This document shows, in pieces, positions 17,655 to 26,616 of a stretch of DNA of 64,000 nt (positions within the stretch are counted from its first letter, which is position 1; the number at the start of each line of letters is the position of its first letter). Position numbers and translations under genes: made by a program. The notes under the pieces were generated by a model. That model searched no databases. It saw nothing but the letters and a program-made list of their open reading frames with translations, and was not told where the DNA came from. The DNA is from Bacillota bacterium (GTDB taxonomy: Bacteria > Bacillota > Clostridia > Caldicoprobacterales > DTU083), in contig JAKPIB010000047.1 in the NCBI GenBank assembly GCA_029549985.1, positions 1 through 64,000 of the forward strand. Reading direction: 5' to 3'.

Positions 17655-20447
17655 CTACAGCCTTGATGCCAGTTCGTCCCAGTTAATATATACTCCATTG
17701 TTCTTCACATACTTCACAAGGTTAATGAAAAACTGTCGGGACTTTATATTCCTGGCTTTCGTAAGTGTTTCCGAGTCGCCCACCATTATCAGCATATATT
17801 TTGCCCTTGTCATTGTCACATTAATTCTGCGAAGTTCACTCAGGAAACCTATTGCATGTTCTTCGTTACTCCTTGTAAAGCTGAATATTATAATATTCTT
17901 ATCTCGCCCCTGAAAAGAATCTACCGTATCTATTTCGAGCTTGTCTATGACCTCGATAATATCGGCCTCATCCATTCCCCTTGCATTCATAGTACCGATA
18001 ATGTTTTCATAAATTTCTGTTTTTTGGCGCTTATATGGTGTTATGATACCAATGTCATCAGCCTTGATTCCATCACTCAGCAGATTTATCAGGATATTAG
18101 ATATGATGTCTGCTTCAAGTATATTGTAGTATACATTGTGATCGCCATCTATTTCAACCTGTTCGAAGCGCCGGGCTGAGCAACTTAGTGTATCTACGAA
18201 ATAAAGAGGCTTGTTGAAAACAGATAGCTTGAGCTCTCTGGCGCTGCTGCTCACACCGGATTTATATTTGCCTTCATAGAACTCATTTGATATAAATTCA
18301 GCTATTATAGGATGCATCCTATACTGCTGATCCAGCATGATTTTGTTTTCATTAGGACAAGAATAAAACAGTGTTTCGAATAGACTTTGACCGAGGAGCT
18401 TACTAGCATCATCATAAATATAGCCCTCACCGTCTTCACCAGCAGCCCTCTCTTCCTCGATCTCCTTGATAAGGCTTTCATCACAAGTAGGTGGCAGCTG
18501 CATATGGTCTCCAATCAATATAACCTTTTTAGCCCTGGACATAGGCACTATAATATCAAAAATGGTTATCTGCCCTGCCTCGTCAATGATTGCTATATCA
18601 AAGTCGGTACTTTTAAATTCGGCACTAGTATTTATCCCTATACATGTCGCACCTACAACCATAACAGAGTCAAGCAAAAGTGGATACAAAGACTGTTGCC
18701 TTTGTTCCAGTGAATCCTTCCAATCTTTTATGATAACGCTCTTTCTCTTAAACTTTTGGTATAACTCCTTTTCCCAAGCTATCCCTTTTTGAATATCATC
18801 CCGGGACATAGCCTCATAATCAAAAGTCTTGTAATCCTTTATAGAATCTAATGCCTTATCAATTATTACCTTGTGTATGACCATGCTTTGCTTTGATTCG
18901 TCCCAAAGCTCCTTAGTCTTTACATATATCTTATCTTTACAGAGCTTGTCTTCTATAAATTTATTAAGATCAGATCTTTTAGTCTCTACTAAGTCCTGAT
19001 TTGACCTAATAAGTGCCATAACCTTAAACAAAGATAGCTGGATATATTTATAAAAGTGGATAACTTTGATAAGCTTCTCCCGTCTGGTCATCTTTGACTG
19101 CAGTATTCTTAGCTTATCTCGCAGCTCAATGAAGTACAGCATATGTTCTTTCTGTTCATCCAATATATCACACAATTTCTCCTGGTTTTTAGTCTGCTGC
19201 AAAATTTCGACCTGACGATTATCGCAGTTATTTATTATATCCCTTTGGAGTTCCACTGCCGCTCTGTCTATTAAACGCTTTTTAACTGAATCCAGCTTAA
19301 CTCTTTCCTCCTGGCCAAGTCGTATACAGGAAATATTGTTCTTTATACATTTTTCAAGTACATTGTCTACTGCTAAATGGTTTTTAGAGCTTACCAGTAC
19401 CCTTTTACCTTGCGCAACAAACTCCTTTAGCATCTCTACTATAATACTAGTTTTTCCTGTACCCGGAGGCCCTTGAACCAGTAAAAAATCCTTAGTATGT
19501 AATGCCAGATTAACCGCCATTTCCTGTGAATGGTTCAGTCCAGGATAGCTTTTGGGCAAAAAGTCAGGAATGTCCTCGTACCTATTGTCTATAATAATGT
19601 CTAAAAGGCTTTTGTTGACAGCTCTGCCCTCTACCAGATCATTTACTGCCTTTGCTTGTATGCGATATGATAAATTGAAAGCGGCTTGCAGCAGATAACC
19701 TGACGCAGGAAATTTGCCAAAATCAATAGTCGATTGAAAGGCTATTATAATGTATTTATTAGAAGCTGAGTACTCTACCACTATTCCCTTAAGTACGATA
19801 TCATCCGGGTTAACAAATGGCACAGCAGCTACAATAAGCTCCTTACCGATGAGTCCATCTACCAGCTCATCCTCTCTGAAGTCTGACAGGATAAACTTAT
19901 ACGAAACCCCTACAACCCTTGCAGAGGTAACAGGTTCATAGCTCTTATATGCAAACTGGACTGCCTTTGCATTAGATACTTCATAATCATTTTGAAAATC
20001 GATAAACTCCCTCATTTCCTTTGCCCAAGCCAGTCGCTCCTGATATTTCTGATCTATCTGTACTTTTTTATTATCATTATAGTCTTGGTGGAAATTTCTT
20101 ATCTTACTCGAAATAAAGTATATTTTTTCTGCTGCTATGCAGCTATATCTATTTTTGGGTAATTGCCAGTATTCTCCGCTTACAAAAGTAAAGCCGCCTG
20201 ATAAATAAAGCTTTACCCCGTATTTTACAGAGTTTAGTCTATCATATGCATTTTTTTCTGATATTCCGATGATTTTAAAATAAGAGTTGTGATGCTCTCT
20301 GGCATCTATATGGACACATGTCAGCTTGAGCTTTTCAGTGTGGAAATAGTACCTGAACTCACCCCTGTACTCATTATAAGCCACGTCCGCCCATATCCAT
20401 CTAAGCCTGTTCATCTCACCTTTGACTATATCCATATAGCCTTCCAT
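17655..20447 (-). CDS. UPF1/DNA2-like superfamily 1 helicase
   Basis: About 930-residue ATP-dependent nucleic acid helicase. SF1 motifs occur in order: I (QGPPGTGKTS, about 325-333), II (IIDEAGQ, about 622), III (LIGDHMQLPP), IV (DQQYRMHP), V (VDSFQGRDKNIIIFS) and VI (RRINVTMTRAK). Between Ia and II is a charged, coiled-coil-like insertion of roughly 200 residues. The N-terminal 320 residues include a beta-barrel-like region before the helicase core. The frame is open a further 80 codons upstream, but that stretch is a Ser/Pro-rich antisense of the plus-strand gene fragment, so I take the Met at 20447, although its ribosome site is poor. Relatives occur in phage-defence systems such as Mokosh, but here no kinase or PLD nuclease is visible. 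Confidence 0.85.
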   Translation of the reverse strand: MEGYMDIVKGEMNRLRWIWADVAYNEYRGEFRYYFHTEKLKLTCVHIDAREHHNSYFKIIGISEKNAYDRLNSVKYGVKLYLSGGFTFVSGEYWQLPKNRYSCIAAEKIYFISSKIRNFHQDYNDNKKVQIDQKYQERLAWAKEMREFIDFQNDYEVSNAKAVQFAYKSYEPVTSARVVGVSYKFILSDFREDELVDGLIGKELIVAAVPFVNPDDIVLKGIVVEYSASNKYIIIAFQSTIDFGKFPASGYLLQAAFNLSYRIQAKAVNDLVEGRAVNKSLLDIIIDNRYEDIPDFLPKSYPGLNHSQEMAVNLALHTKDFLLVQGPPGTGKTSIIVEMLKEFVAQGKRVLVSSKNHLAVDNVLEKCIKNNISCIRLGQEERVKLDSVKKRLIDRAAVELQRDIINNCDNRQVEILQQTKNQEKLCDILDEQKEHMLYFIELRDKLRILQSKMTRREKLIKVIHFYKYIQLSLFKVMALIRSNQDLVETKRSDLNKFIEDKLCKDKIYVKTKELWDESKQSMVIHKVIIDKALDSIKDYKTFDYEAMSRDDIQKGIAWEKELYQKFKRKSVIIKDWKDSLEQRQQSLYPLLLDSVMVVGATCIGINTSAEFKSTDFDIAIIDEAGQITIFDIIVPMSRAKKVILIGDHMQLPPTCDESLIKEIEEERAAGEDGEGYIYDDASKLLGQSLFETLFYSCPNENKIMLDQQYRMHPIIAEFISNEFYEGKYKSGVSSSARELKLSVFNKPLYFVDTLSCSARRFEQVEIDGDHNVYYNILEADIISNILINLLSDGIKADDIGIITPYKRQKTEIYENIIGTMNARGMDEADIIEVIDKLEIDTVDSFQGRDKNIIIFSFTRSNEEHAIGFLSELRRINVTMTRAKYMLIMVGDSETLTKARNIKSRQFFINLVKYVKNNGVYINWDELASRL

Positions 20448-20463
20448 GCTAGATATGAAATAA

Positions 20464-21183
20464 AAGGTCACAGGTCTATTTATTGTAACATCTCGTCCTG
20501 AACCCGGAGGACCGTCTGATGAAAATGAAGATGGAGACGAAAATGGAGATAATGACGATAACGGAGATGACGCTGATACCGAAGAACCGAAGGACGAAGA
20601 GCCGGCTGTGACTGAAAAGCATGCCGGGAACGCAACCGTAACATACAATGACGGCGTGATGGCCGGCATGGGCCTGCAAAACGTCAAGGATGGCCAACTG
20701 ACGACATCCTATGTGAGCGAAGACAATCCTGATATGAGCAACCAGCGGCAGTACATACAGTTCAGATGGGATTCCCCGATCGACTTCAATCAGGTTGTCC
20801 TGTTTTCACAGTACTGCGGGGCTCCCGGGGGCCCCGGCCAGGCCCCCACTGCATGGGAGATCCTGGTGTCGGAAAATGGGACTGACGGCTGGCACAAGGT
20901 CGCCCAAATCGGAAAGGTACAATGGGCAGCAGGCGACCAGGTCCAGTCCCGTACCTTGAATATGGAAAGGGTCAAGGGCATAAAGGGCGTAAGGGTGGTC
21001 ATAACGGATGCAAACCTTGACTGGAACCACTATGCCATATATGAGATCGAAATAAACAATGTGCCCAACAACAACCCCAAGACAGGTGACGGAATGGTGG
21101 TTGTCCCCATTATAGCCCTGATAGCCTCCCTGGCCATCCTCGGTGTATTGAGCTTCAGAAAAAGACTGACAAGCAGGATATAG
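20464..21183 (+). pseudogene. Decapitated 3' part of a sortase-anchored surface protein gene
   Basis: An open frame without an obvious start runs from just after a stop at 20461. It encodes an acidic Asp/Glu/Asn/Gly linker, then a 110-residue F5/8-type-C-like (discoidin) domain (QYIQFRWDSPIDFNQVVLFS, TAWEILVSENGTDGWHKVAQ, VRVVITDANLDWNHYAIYEIE), and a wall-sorting signal: NNNPKTGD, a hydrophobic stretch and RKRLTSRI. Such modules normally sit at the end of large secreted carbohydrate-active proteins. The 5' part is missing and is replaced by the AT-rich helicase segment. A GTG at 20608 could in principle start a short product, but it would lack a signal peptide. Confidence 0.75.
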
Positions 21184-21208
21184 GATAAGGATATTAAATC
21201 ATAATAAG

Positions 21209-21238
21209 ACCCGGCTTTAGCGCCGGGTTTCTTTTTTT
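21209..21238 (+). terminator. Rho-independent terminator
   Basis: A perfect 7-bp stem ACCCGGC/GCCGGGT with a 6-base loop is followed by a T-rich tract. It lies 26 bases after the stop of the truncated sortase-substrate gene and terminates plus-strand transcription. Confidence 0.9.
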
Positions 21239-21253
21239 ATACTAGGCAGGATC

Positions 21254-22138
21254 CTATGCCTGGTTGACTACGGCGGTCAGTATTGCCCCTATTTCCTCTA
21301 TCGTGAACTGGTCCTCTACCTTGAAATACCTGGCCCTCTTTTCTTTCTCCCTCTGAAATCTCACCGCATCGTCGTATTTGGTGAAGCTTACAAGCTTCCT
21401 GACGGGATAGGCGATCCTTTTACGAGCCCCTATGAAGACCACCCTTTTGTTTGTTATATACAGGCACCCGTTGTCCGTTACCGCGGAATAATTCTTGACT
21501 ACTTTCGCTCCCTTTGATCTGCCGAACCTGTAATTCACGCCCCTGGCAAGCCTTATGGTGATCCCGTCGTACCTGCCCGCATAGGTGTTCTTCCGCTTTT
21601 CTTCCGCCAGCCTGGCGAAGGTCCTGTAATGGCAGCACTCGCCCTTATGCAGCCTCAGGTTCAGGCTGTCTGTTACGGGCAGGACGCCCTCCTCCACCAG
21701 GGACAGGGTAGTAAGATGAAAGAGGTACCTGTTGGTATGGGCCATGTCATCCTCGGACAGGTCCAGCTTTGCCTTCAATGCCTGAAGCCTGGCATACTCC
21801 TCATTGGACAGGGAATCCTCCTCCCCTGCATTATACAGGGCATCCTCGTATTGTTTTATTTTTTGAAGCCGGGTAGCCTTTTTCATACTGCTGTATTTCA
21901 GGCCGAAGCGCCTTATGTCAGAAAACCTGAGATGGTTGTTTTTAAGGAATTCATCGAGCTTTTGTTCTTCTTCCCTGCTGAGGAACCTGTCGTCAGCATA
22001 TTCATTGAGCAGGCGGCCGAACCTCTCGACCCGTCTTTCGATCTTGGCCCTGCATTCGCTGCACCTTAGAGACTGCCTTTGGAAAATCGATGAAAAAAAG
22101 CCCAGGCTTTTGCCGCAGGCAATGCACTTTGCGCCCAT
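21254..22138 (-). CDS. Zinc-ribbon protein with GRAM/PH-like C-terminus
   Basis: 294-residue protein of unknown function. It opens with a four-cysteine zinc-ribbon (CIACGKS and, 20 residues on, CSEC), continues with helical, SHOCT-like segments (FLSREEEQKLDEFLKNNHLR and SLSNEEYARLQALKAKLDL), and ends in a region resembling a bacterial GRAM/PH domain: GCLYITNKRVVFIG followed by IAYPVRKLVSF. Such proteins are often membrane-peripheral or phage-associated, but the role is unknown. ATG 22138 has AGGGGG 8 bases upstream; ten further in-frame codons exist before it. It stands alone, convergent with the truncated plus-strand gene. Confidence 0.7.
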   Translation of the reverse strand: MGAKCIACGKSLGFFSSIFQRQSLRCSECRAKIERRVERFGRLLNEYADDRFLSREEEQKLDEFLKNNHLRFSDIRRFGLKYSSMKKATRLQKIKQYEDALYNAGEEDSLSNEEYARLQALKAKLDLSEDDMAHTNRYLFHLTTLSLVEEGVLPVTDSLNLRLHKGECCHYRTFARLAEEKRKNTYAGRYDGITIRLARGVNYRFGRSKGAKVVKNYSAVTDNGCLYITNKRVVFIGARKRIAYPVRKLVSFTKYDDAVRFQREKEKRARYFKVEDQFTIEEIGAILTAVVNQA

Positions 22139-22296
22139 ATACAAGCCCCCTTTGTCACAAAGCCTCAAATTTCCCTGATATTTATTATTCTTTGCAAACC
22201 TTCCATTTCCTCTATAAAATATACATGTTTTACGAATATTTCGACGATATGCCCGGTCAAGCCGCAGTATCCCCCCTTGCTTTCAAAAAAGGCAAA

Positions 22297-22328
22297 AGCC
22301 TGATAAATCCGCGCTTTATCAGACTTTT
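22297..22328 (-). terminator. Rho-independent terminator of the tyrosine phenol-lyase-like gene
   Basis: Minus-strand arms CTGATAAA and TTTATCAG enclose a 7-base loop and are followed by GGCTTTT. It is located about 70 bases after the stop at 22396. The rest of 22139-22295 shows no recognisable feature. Confidence 0.7.
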
Positions 22329-22395
22329 TCCCTATATACCTTATGTTTGCTTACATTAGCCTTACACATCAAGCAGGTCTATCGCTGCTATGAAA

Positions 22396-23844
22396 TCACA
22401 GGCTGTCTCCAAAATCCTGCCTGAACTTTCTGACCAGCTTCTCCTGCCAGTCTCCGATCGCCTCAAGCCTGCCAAAGAAGAAACGCAGCACCTTTGGTTC
22501 CTCAACGAAGGCAAGGCCGCCTATCATATGCCTGTTTTCATACAGCCAGACGATCCGGTCGACAGCATACTTCACCTGGGACATGGTAAAGACCCTGCGG
22601 GGGAGCGCGAGCCGCAGGAGCTCCATGTTGGACAGGACCTCATTCCCGTCCTCATCCCGCTGCTCGGACAAAGTGCCCCTTTCCATGCCCCTTATGCCCC
22701 CTGCTATGTAAAGGGCTGCCGCCAATGCACCTGCGGGGTATTGGTCCTGGGGTATGTGGTCGACAAACTCCATGGCGTCGATATGGCAGCCCAGGCCCCC
22801 AGCGGGCGTTACAACAGGTATACCCTTTTTCCTGAGCTCGTCCACCATGTAAGCGATAAATATGGGGCCCTGGTTTATCATATTCTCATCCATCGTCTCA
22901 TCCAGGCCTACAGCGATGGCCTCCATTTCCCGTACTGACATGCCTCCGTAGGTGAGGAATCCCTCATACAGGGTGACGAGCTCCTTCATGGCATCCGCTG
23001 CTGCCTTGTCATTGGTGCATATCCCTCCGCCCCGGGCGCAGCCCAGCTTGCGGGCAGAGAAGTATATTATGTCTGACAGGTCCGCCATGGCGCGGGTGAT
23101 CTCCCTGATGCTCATGCTGCTGCATCCATGCTCCCTTGTCTTTATGAAATAGAGGTTGTCGGCCAGGAGGCTGGCATCCAGCACAAGCTTGATGCCGTAC
23201 TTATCACAGACCCTGCGGACCTGGCGCAGGTTTTCCAGTGAAAAGGGCTGTCCCCCGATAAGGTTGGTCCCGGCCTCCATTCGCACAAAGGGGACATTCT
23301 CCGGACCGTTTTCCTTTATCACTTCCTCAAGCCTGCCGATGTCCGCATTCCCTTTGAAGGGATAGCTGCTTTCGGCTTTTAGCGCTTCAGGTATGTATAC
23401 CTCCTCTACCCTGCCCCCGTTCAGCGTGATATGGGACTTGGTCGTGGTGAAATGGTAGTTCATGGGCACAACGGAGCCCTTTTTCACATATACCTTCGCA
23501 AGGATGTTTTCGCATGCCCTGCCCTGGTGGGCTGGAAGAAAATACTTCATCCCGAATATCTCCCGGATCTTGGCCTCCAGCCTGTAAAAGGTCTCGGATC
23601 CGGCATAGGAGTCGTCAGCTGTCATCATTGCGGCCAGCTGGCGGTCACTCATGGCATTGACGCCGCTGTCGGTAAGCATGTCCATGAATACATCACGGTT
23701 TTTTAGCAGAAAGGTGTTGTTGCCGGCTTCCCTCATGGCTTTCAAGCGCTCTTCCACGGGAAGCAGGTCAAGCTTTTGCACGATCCTGACCTTGTGCATT
23801 TCAAGCGGCACTGTTTCGCCTGTGAAAAATCTTACTTCAGACAT
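22396..23844 (-). CDS. Tyrosine phenol-lyase-like beta-eliminating lyase
   Basis: 482-residue PLP enzyme of the tryptophanase/tyrosine phenol-lyase family, which splits aromatic amino acids into an arene, pyruvate and ammonia. Family hallmarks are NNTFLLKNRDVFMDMLTDSG, YAGSETFY, AHQGRACEN and the PLP-lysine region SARKLGC. Three positions that separate the two activities favour the phenol-lyase: FTTT in place of the tryptophanase Asp, MERG (Arg) in place of VEIG, and RFFFG in place of RHF. However, the DATR PLP-phosphate/ring contact region reads DASL, so a normally conserved Arg is Leu, and activity may differ. ATG 23844 has AGGGA about 7 bases upstream. It has its own terminator and no adjacent permease. 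Confidence 0.75.
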   Translation of the reverse strand: MSEVRFFTGETVPLEMHKVRIVQKLDLLPVEERLKAMREAGNNTFLLKNRDVFMDMLTDSGVNAMSDRQLAAMMTADDSYAGSETFYRLEAKIREIFGMKYFLPAHQGRACENILAKVYVKKGSVVPMNYHFTTTKSHITLNGGRVEEVYIPEALKAESSYPFKGNADIGRLEEVIKENGPENVPFVRMEAGTNLIGGQPFSLENLRQVRRVCDKYGIKLVLDASLLADNLYFIKTREHGCSSMSIREITRAMADLSDIIYFSARKLGCARGGGICTNDKAAADAMKELVTLYEGFLTYGGMSVREMEAIAVGLDETMDENMINQGPIFIAYMVDELRKKGIPVVTPAGGLGCHIDAMEFVDHIPQDQYPAGALAAALYIAGGIRGMERGTLSEQRDEDGNEVLSNMELLRLALPRRVFTMSQVKYAVDRIVWLYENRHMIGGLAFVEEPKVLRFFFGRLEAIGDWQEKLVRKFRQDFGDSL

Positions 23845-23907
23845 AAAAAATCCCTCGCTTCTTAAATAGTTGTCATGAGTCGGCATCTTTTTAAGCACGG
23901 GGGAACC

Positions 23908-23932
23908 AAAAAAGCACTCCGACGGAGTGCTT
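23908..23932 (-). terminator. Rho-independent terminator of the VIT-VWA gene
   Basis: Minus-strand stem AAGCACTCC/GGAGTGCTT with a 3-base loop is followed by six T residues. It sits about 150 bases beyond the stop at 24083, just upstream of the lyase gene, insulating the two. Confidence 0.8.
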
Positions 23933-24082
23933 AAAAAACAAATTTATAAGCTACCGCCCTGCCATACTACTATAAACTACAAAAATACCTACCCATTCTA
24001 CATATACTATTGTATACTAAAACTTTCATGCTGTAAAGTGCTAATGTATAAGTCGTCACTCTTGCATGCTTATCTGGTTAAA

Positions 24083-26599
24083 TTAGAAGCTCAAGCACTT
24101 AATGACCCCGATCAGTACAAGGTGCGGCAGGGCTTCGTTCTCGTCCTTGCATGCCTTGAGCCTTATTTTGGCATCCTTGGATTCCTCGGACATGCTTTTC
24201 AGATAGCCTTCAAAGGCATCACCCGTATTTTGCTCTGCCTTCCGGATGGCTTCTGCCAGTATCGGACAGCATCCGGCCTCTCTGGCTATCAGGTCTTTTA
24301 TCCTGTCGACATTGGCCTTCAAAAGCCCGCGCTTGATACATACGCTCATAACCAGCAGGGCAGCATCCGCCAGGTCACTGTATCCGCCGAGCAGGTCTGC
24401 AAAGTTGTACTCAAGCAGGTATCCTGCCAGCCAGTCAGCCGCTTTGCCCATCTGGCGCTTATACTGACCATAGGCCTTCCCATCGAGCAGGTAGAGCACC
24501 AGCGCCAGGGTCGTAGTCCTAAAGCTTTCCGGATATCCGAAGGACCCATCTGCTTTTTGACTTCTGCAAAGGGCCCGGAAGATGTTGTCAGGCGTTATAT
24601 CATCATATGCCTGCCACCACTTGTCATCGCTGCCCCTGCTCAGGCTGGATAGGTCCCTTGCGCTAAATGGTACCAGGTGATCCTCGATAGGTGGCATGGT
24701 TTCTTCCACTACAGGGGCTGCATTATAGATGTTCAGGCAATCCATCACTATGCTGCCCATGACACCGGCACCATAGACACGATTCGCGCCAAAGTCTTCA
24801 TCCCACATATGAGGCAGGGAAACGGGGACAGTTATGGTCTCCGGAAGCCCTGATGCCTTGCTTTCGCGCTCATAGACAGCAACATAGGCAGTCAGCGGCG
24901 ATAATAGCCCTGACTCTGTCGATAGCTCAATGATCTCCTTTTCAATAGCGGCTGTACGCCTTCTGTTGCCGTTTGCGGCAAGACACCCCTCCAACTGCTT
25001 GAGCTTTTTCAAAGCCCATACCTTGCTCAGAATCATGCTCCCCGGATGTATATCCTCAGGCCTGATCACGGCCAGGGTTACTTCATCATCAGGAGCTTTT
25101 GCCGTAAGGAGGATATCCTTGTCTATAGCGCCCTTGAGCTTTGCCACGACCGTGACCGGCTCCAGGTCAAATACCCTGTCTACGGAAGCAGGGACGACAT
25201 CGGTTACATCTGCCCCCTGCCAGTTGACCTGCACGTTGGGAAATGCAGGTGAGAGGATCCTTGAGAACTGCCTGAGCACCTTGTCGTCGATCCGCTCTCC
25301 GGGGTATATGAACTCCGGAAGTCCTCGCCCGGCCTCGGCCAGCCGGTTGATAAAGTAGCTGTTTACCGAGGTGTCTATGCCAAAGGTATATATGCTGCTT
25401 TTCCCCAGATGGCTGCTGACATGCTTTATGATCTGGTTTTCATTGCCCACCTGGCCGTCGGTAAAGAGCAGTATGGTCGAACCGTCCTCATGGGCGTTTT
25501 CAAGCGCATACTTAAGGGGCTCAAATATCTCGGTGCCTCCCATTGACCGTAAGCTCTTTATCCACCGGGTAGCCCGGTCCAGGCTCTCGTCATTGAAAGG
25601 CAGGGATACCCTGGAGAAAACTATAAATTCACTCTCGAAGGCGATCAGGTTGAAGGTATCCTTGTGAGTAAGGTTCCTGAGGCACATATTGAGGGCGCTC
25701 TTGGCCTGGTCCAGCTTTTCTCCGTCCATGGAGCCGGATATGTCAAGGAGGAATATAAAGTCCCGTCCTGCGGGCTCGTCAGACGGCTCAAGCTCCGGTA
25801 TGAACATAAGGCTCACATAACCCCTGCCCTTATCGTCTGTATATACCAGTCCGCCTGCTGTACGGTCTGACACATAGCGGTAGGATAGGACAAAATCCCT
25901 GTCCATGAAGGAAGCCTCGTCTGTCAGGTGTACCTGATACCGGTCGCCCCCCAGGGGCAGGACGGTTATATCATGCGAAGGCGATTCAAAGCCTCCTATC
26001 ACATCCCCGGGAGTTATGTCAATGATGAAGGATACCCTGTAATCAGCTTCACCGACCGGTGGCGTGATGAAATCCGCGTCAGGCACCAAGTCGGTGGGTT
26101 GGGCAAAACCAGTGCCCTGCCTGGTGCCGGAAGATGAGCCGGGTATATACCTGGGCGCTACCACAGTGGGTATGGAGAGCCTGACCTCCTTGTCCTGGCA
26201 TTGCAGGGCATCGATATAGGAGAGCTCCAGCTCTACCTCCTCACCCTGCATGATACGGCCAACGGAGATCTGAAGCACGTTAGGCCTGTGCTCTTCAAGG
26301 AGATAAGCGCTGTCCCCGTCAAGGATCGCCCTGTTGTACTCCTCCAGGGCTTTTTTCTTTTCCTTGACAAGGCCCTTCACTTCCCTGTCGCCTATGACGG
26401 CCCTAAAGCCAGAGACCGCCGCCGTATCCGGTACGGGGAAGATATAAACAGCCTCTAGGTCGCATCCGCTAGTGTTCTTGTAGTACTGGGTCATGACGAC
26501 TTCCATGAACAGGCCGTTGACGGTGGCCTTGATCTGTACCTCCTCCAGAGGTATGCAGGTTTTTTTGCTTCCAAAAGCGCCGACCAAACCGAAATCCAT
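24083..26599 (-). CDS. VIT and VWA domain protein
   Basis: 838-residue protein of inter-alpha-trypsin-inhibitor-heavy-chain-like architecture. Residues 1-140 form a VIT domain (MEVVMTQYYKNTSGCDLEAVYIFPVP is characteristic). A von Willebrand A domain follows with an intact metal site, LLDISGSMDG (Asp about 286), and LFTDGQVGNE. The C-terminal third is helical and unassigned, beginning with an ARDLSSLSRGSDDKWWQAY-like segment. No signal peptide, so it is probably cytoplasmic. GGAGGAG lies 8 bases before ATG 26599. It starts 17 bases after the MerR gene and is co-transcribed with it. Bacterial VIT-VWA proteins are of unknown function; a protein-binding scaffold is a reasonable guess. Confidence 0.85.
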   Translation of the reverse strand: MDFGLVGAFGSKKTCIPLEEVQIKATVNGLFMEVVMTQYYKNTSGCDLEAVYIFPVPDTAAVSGFRAVIGDREVKGLVKEKKKALEEYNRAILDGDSAYLLEEHRPNVLQISVGRIMQGEEVELELSYIDALQCQDKEVRLSIPTVVAPRYIPGSSSGTRQGTGFAQPTDLVPDADFITPPVGEADYRVSFIIDITPGDVIGGFESPSHDITVLPLGGDRYQVHLTDEASFMDRDFVLSYRYVSDRTAGGLVYTDDKGRGYVSLMFIPELEPSDEPAGRDFIFLLDISGSMDGEKLDQAKSALNMCLRNLTHKDTFNLIAFESEFIVFSRVSLPFNDESLDRATRWIKSLRSMGGTEIFEPLKYALENAHEDGSTILLFTDGQVGNENQIIKHVSSHLGKSSIYTFGIDTSVNSYFINRLAEAGRGLPEFIYPGERIDDKVLRQFSRILSPAFPNVQVNWQGADVTDVVPASVDRVFDLEPVTVVAKLKGAIDKDILLTAKAPDDEVTLAVIRPEDIHPGSMILSKVWALKKLKQLEGCLAANGNRRRTAAIEKEIIELSTESGLLSPLTAYVAVYERESKASGLPETITVPVSLPHMWDEDFGANRVYGAGVMGSIVMDCLNIYNAAPVVEETMPPIEDHLVPFSARDLSSLSRGSDDKWWQAYDDITPDNIFRALCRSQKADGSFGYPESFRTTTLALVLYLLDGKAYGQYKRQMGKAADWLAGYLLEYNFADLLGGYSDLADAALLVMSVCIKRGLLKANVDRIKDLIAREAGCCPILAEAIRKAEQNTGDAFEGYLKSMSEESKDAKIRLKACKDENEALPHLVLIGVIKCLSF

Positions 26600-26616
26600 G
26601 ATGTTGACTCCTCCAA

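Larger units (their letters stand above)
16250..20480. other. AT-rich, probably acquired segment carrying a helicase gene pair
   Basis: Between about 16.25 and 20.48 kb the sequence becomes visibly AT-rich, with codon choice (AAA, TTA, ATA, GAT) unlike the GC-rich flanks. It holds only two tightly linked minus-strand genes. At the right end it meets, without any spacer, the headless 3' part of a plus-strand sortase-substrate gene. No integrase, transposase or convincing terminal repeat was found. The borders are estimated by eye. Confidence 0.5.

Noticed and set aside
17655-20447. Assignment of the helicase pair to the Mokosh system
   Set aside because: The helicase class fits, but no PLD HxKxxxxD motif or kinase domain is visible in either protein, so the name is not justified.
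16300-20490. Terminal repeats of the AT-rich segment
   Set aside because: I compared both ends by eye and found only short A/T-rich similarities that chance would give; no integrase, transposase or attachment site is visible.
20448-20687. 80-codon N-terminal extension of the helicase frame
   Set aside because: It is Ser/Pro/Phe-rich and antisense to the acidic linker and F5/8C-like domain of the plus-strand gene fragment; the helicase-like sequence starts only near 20447.
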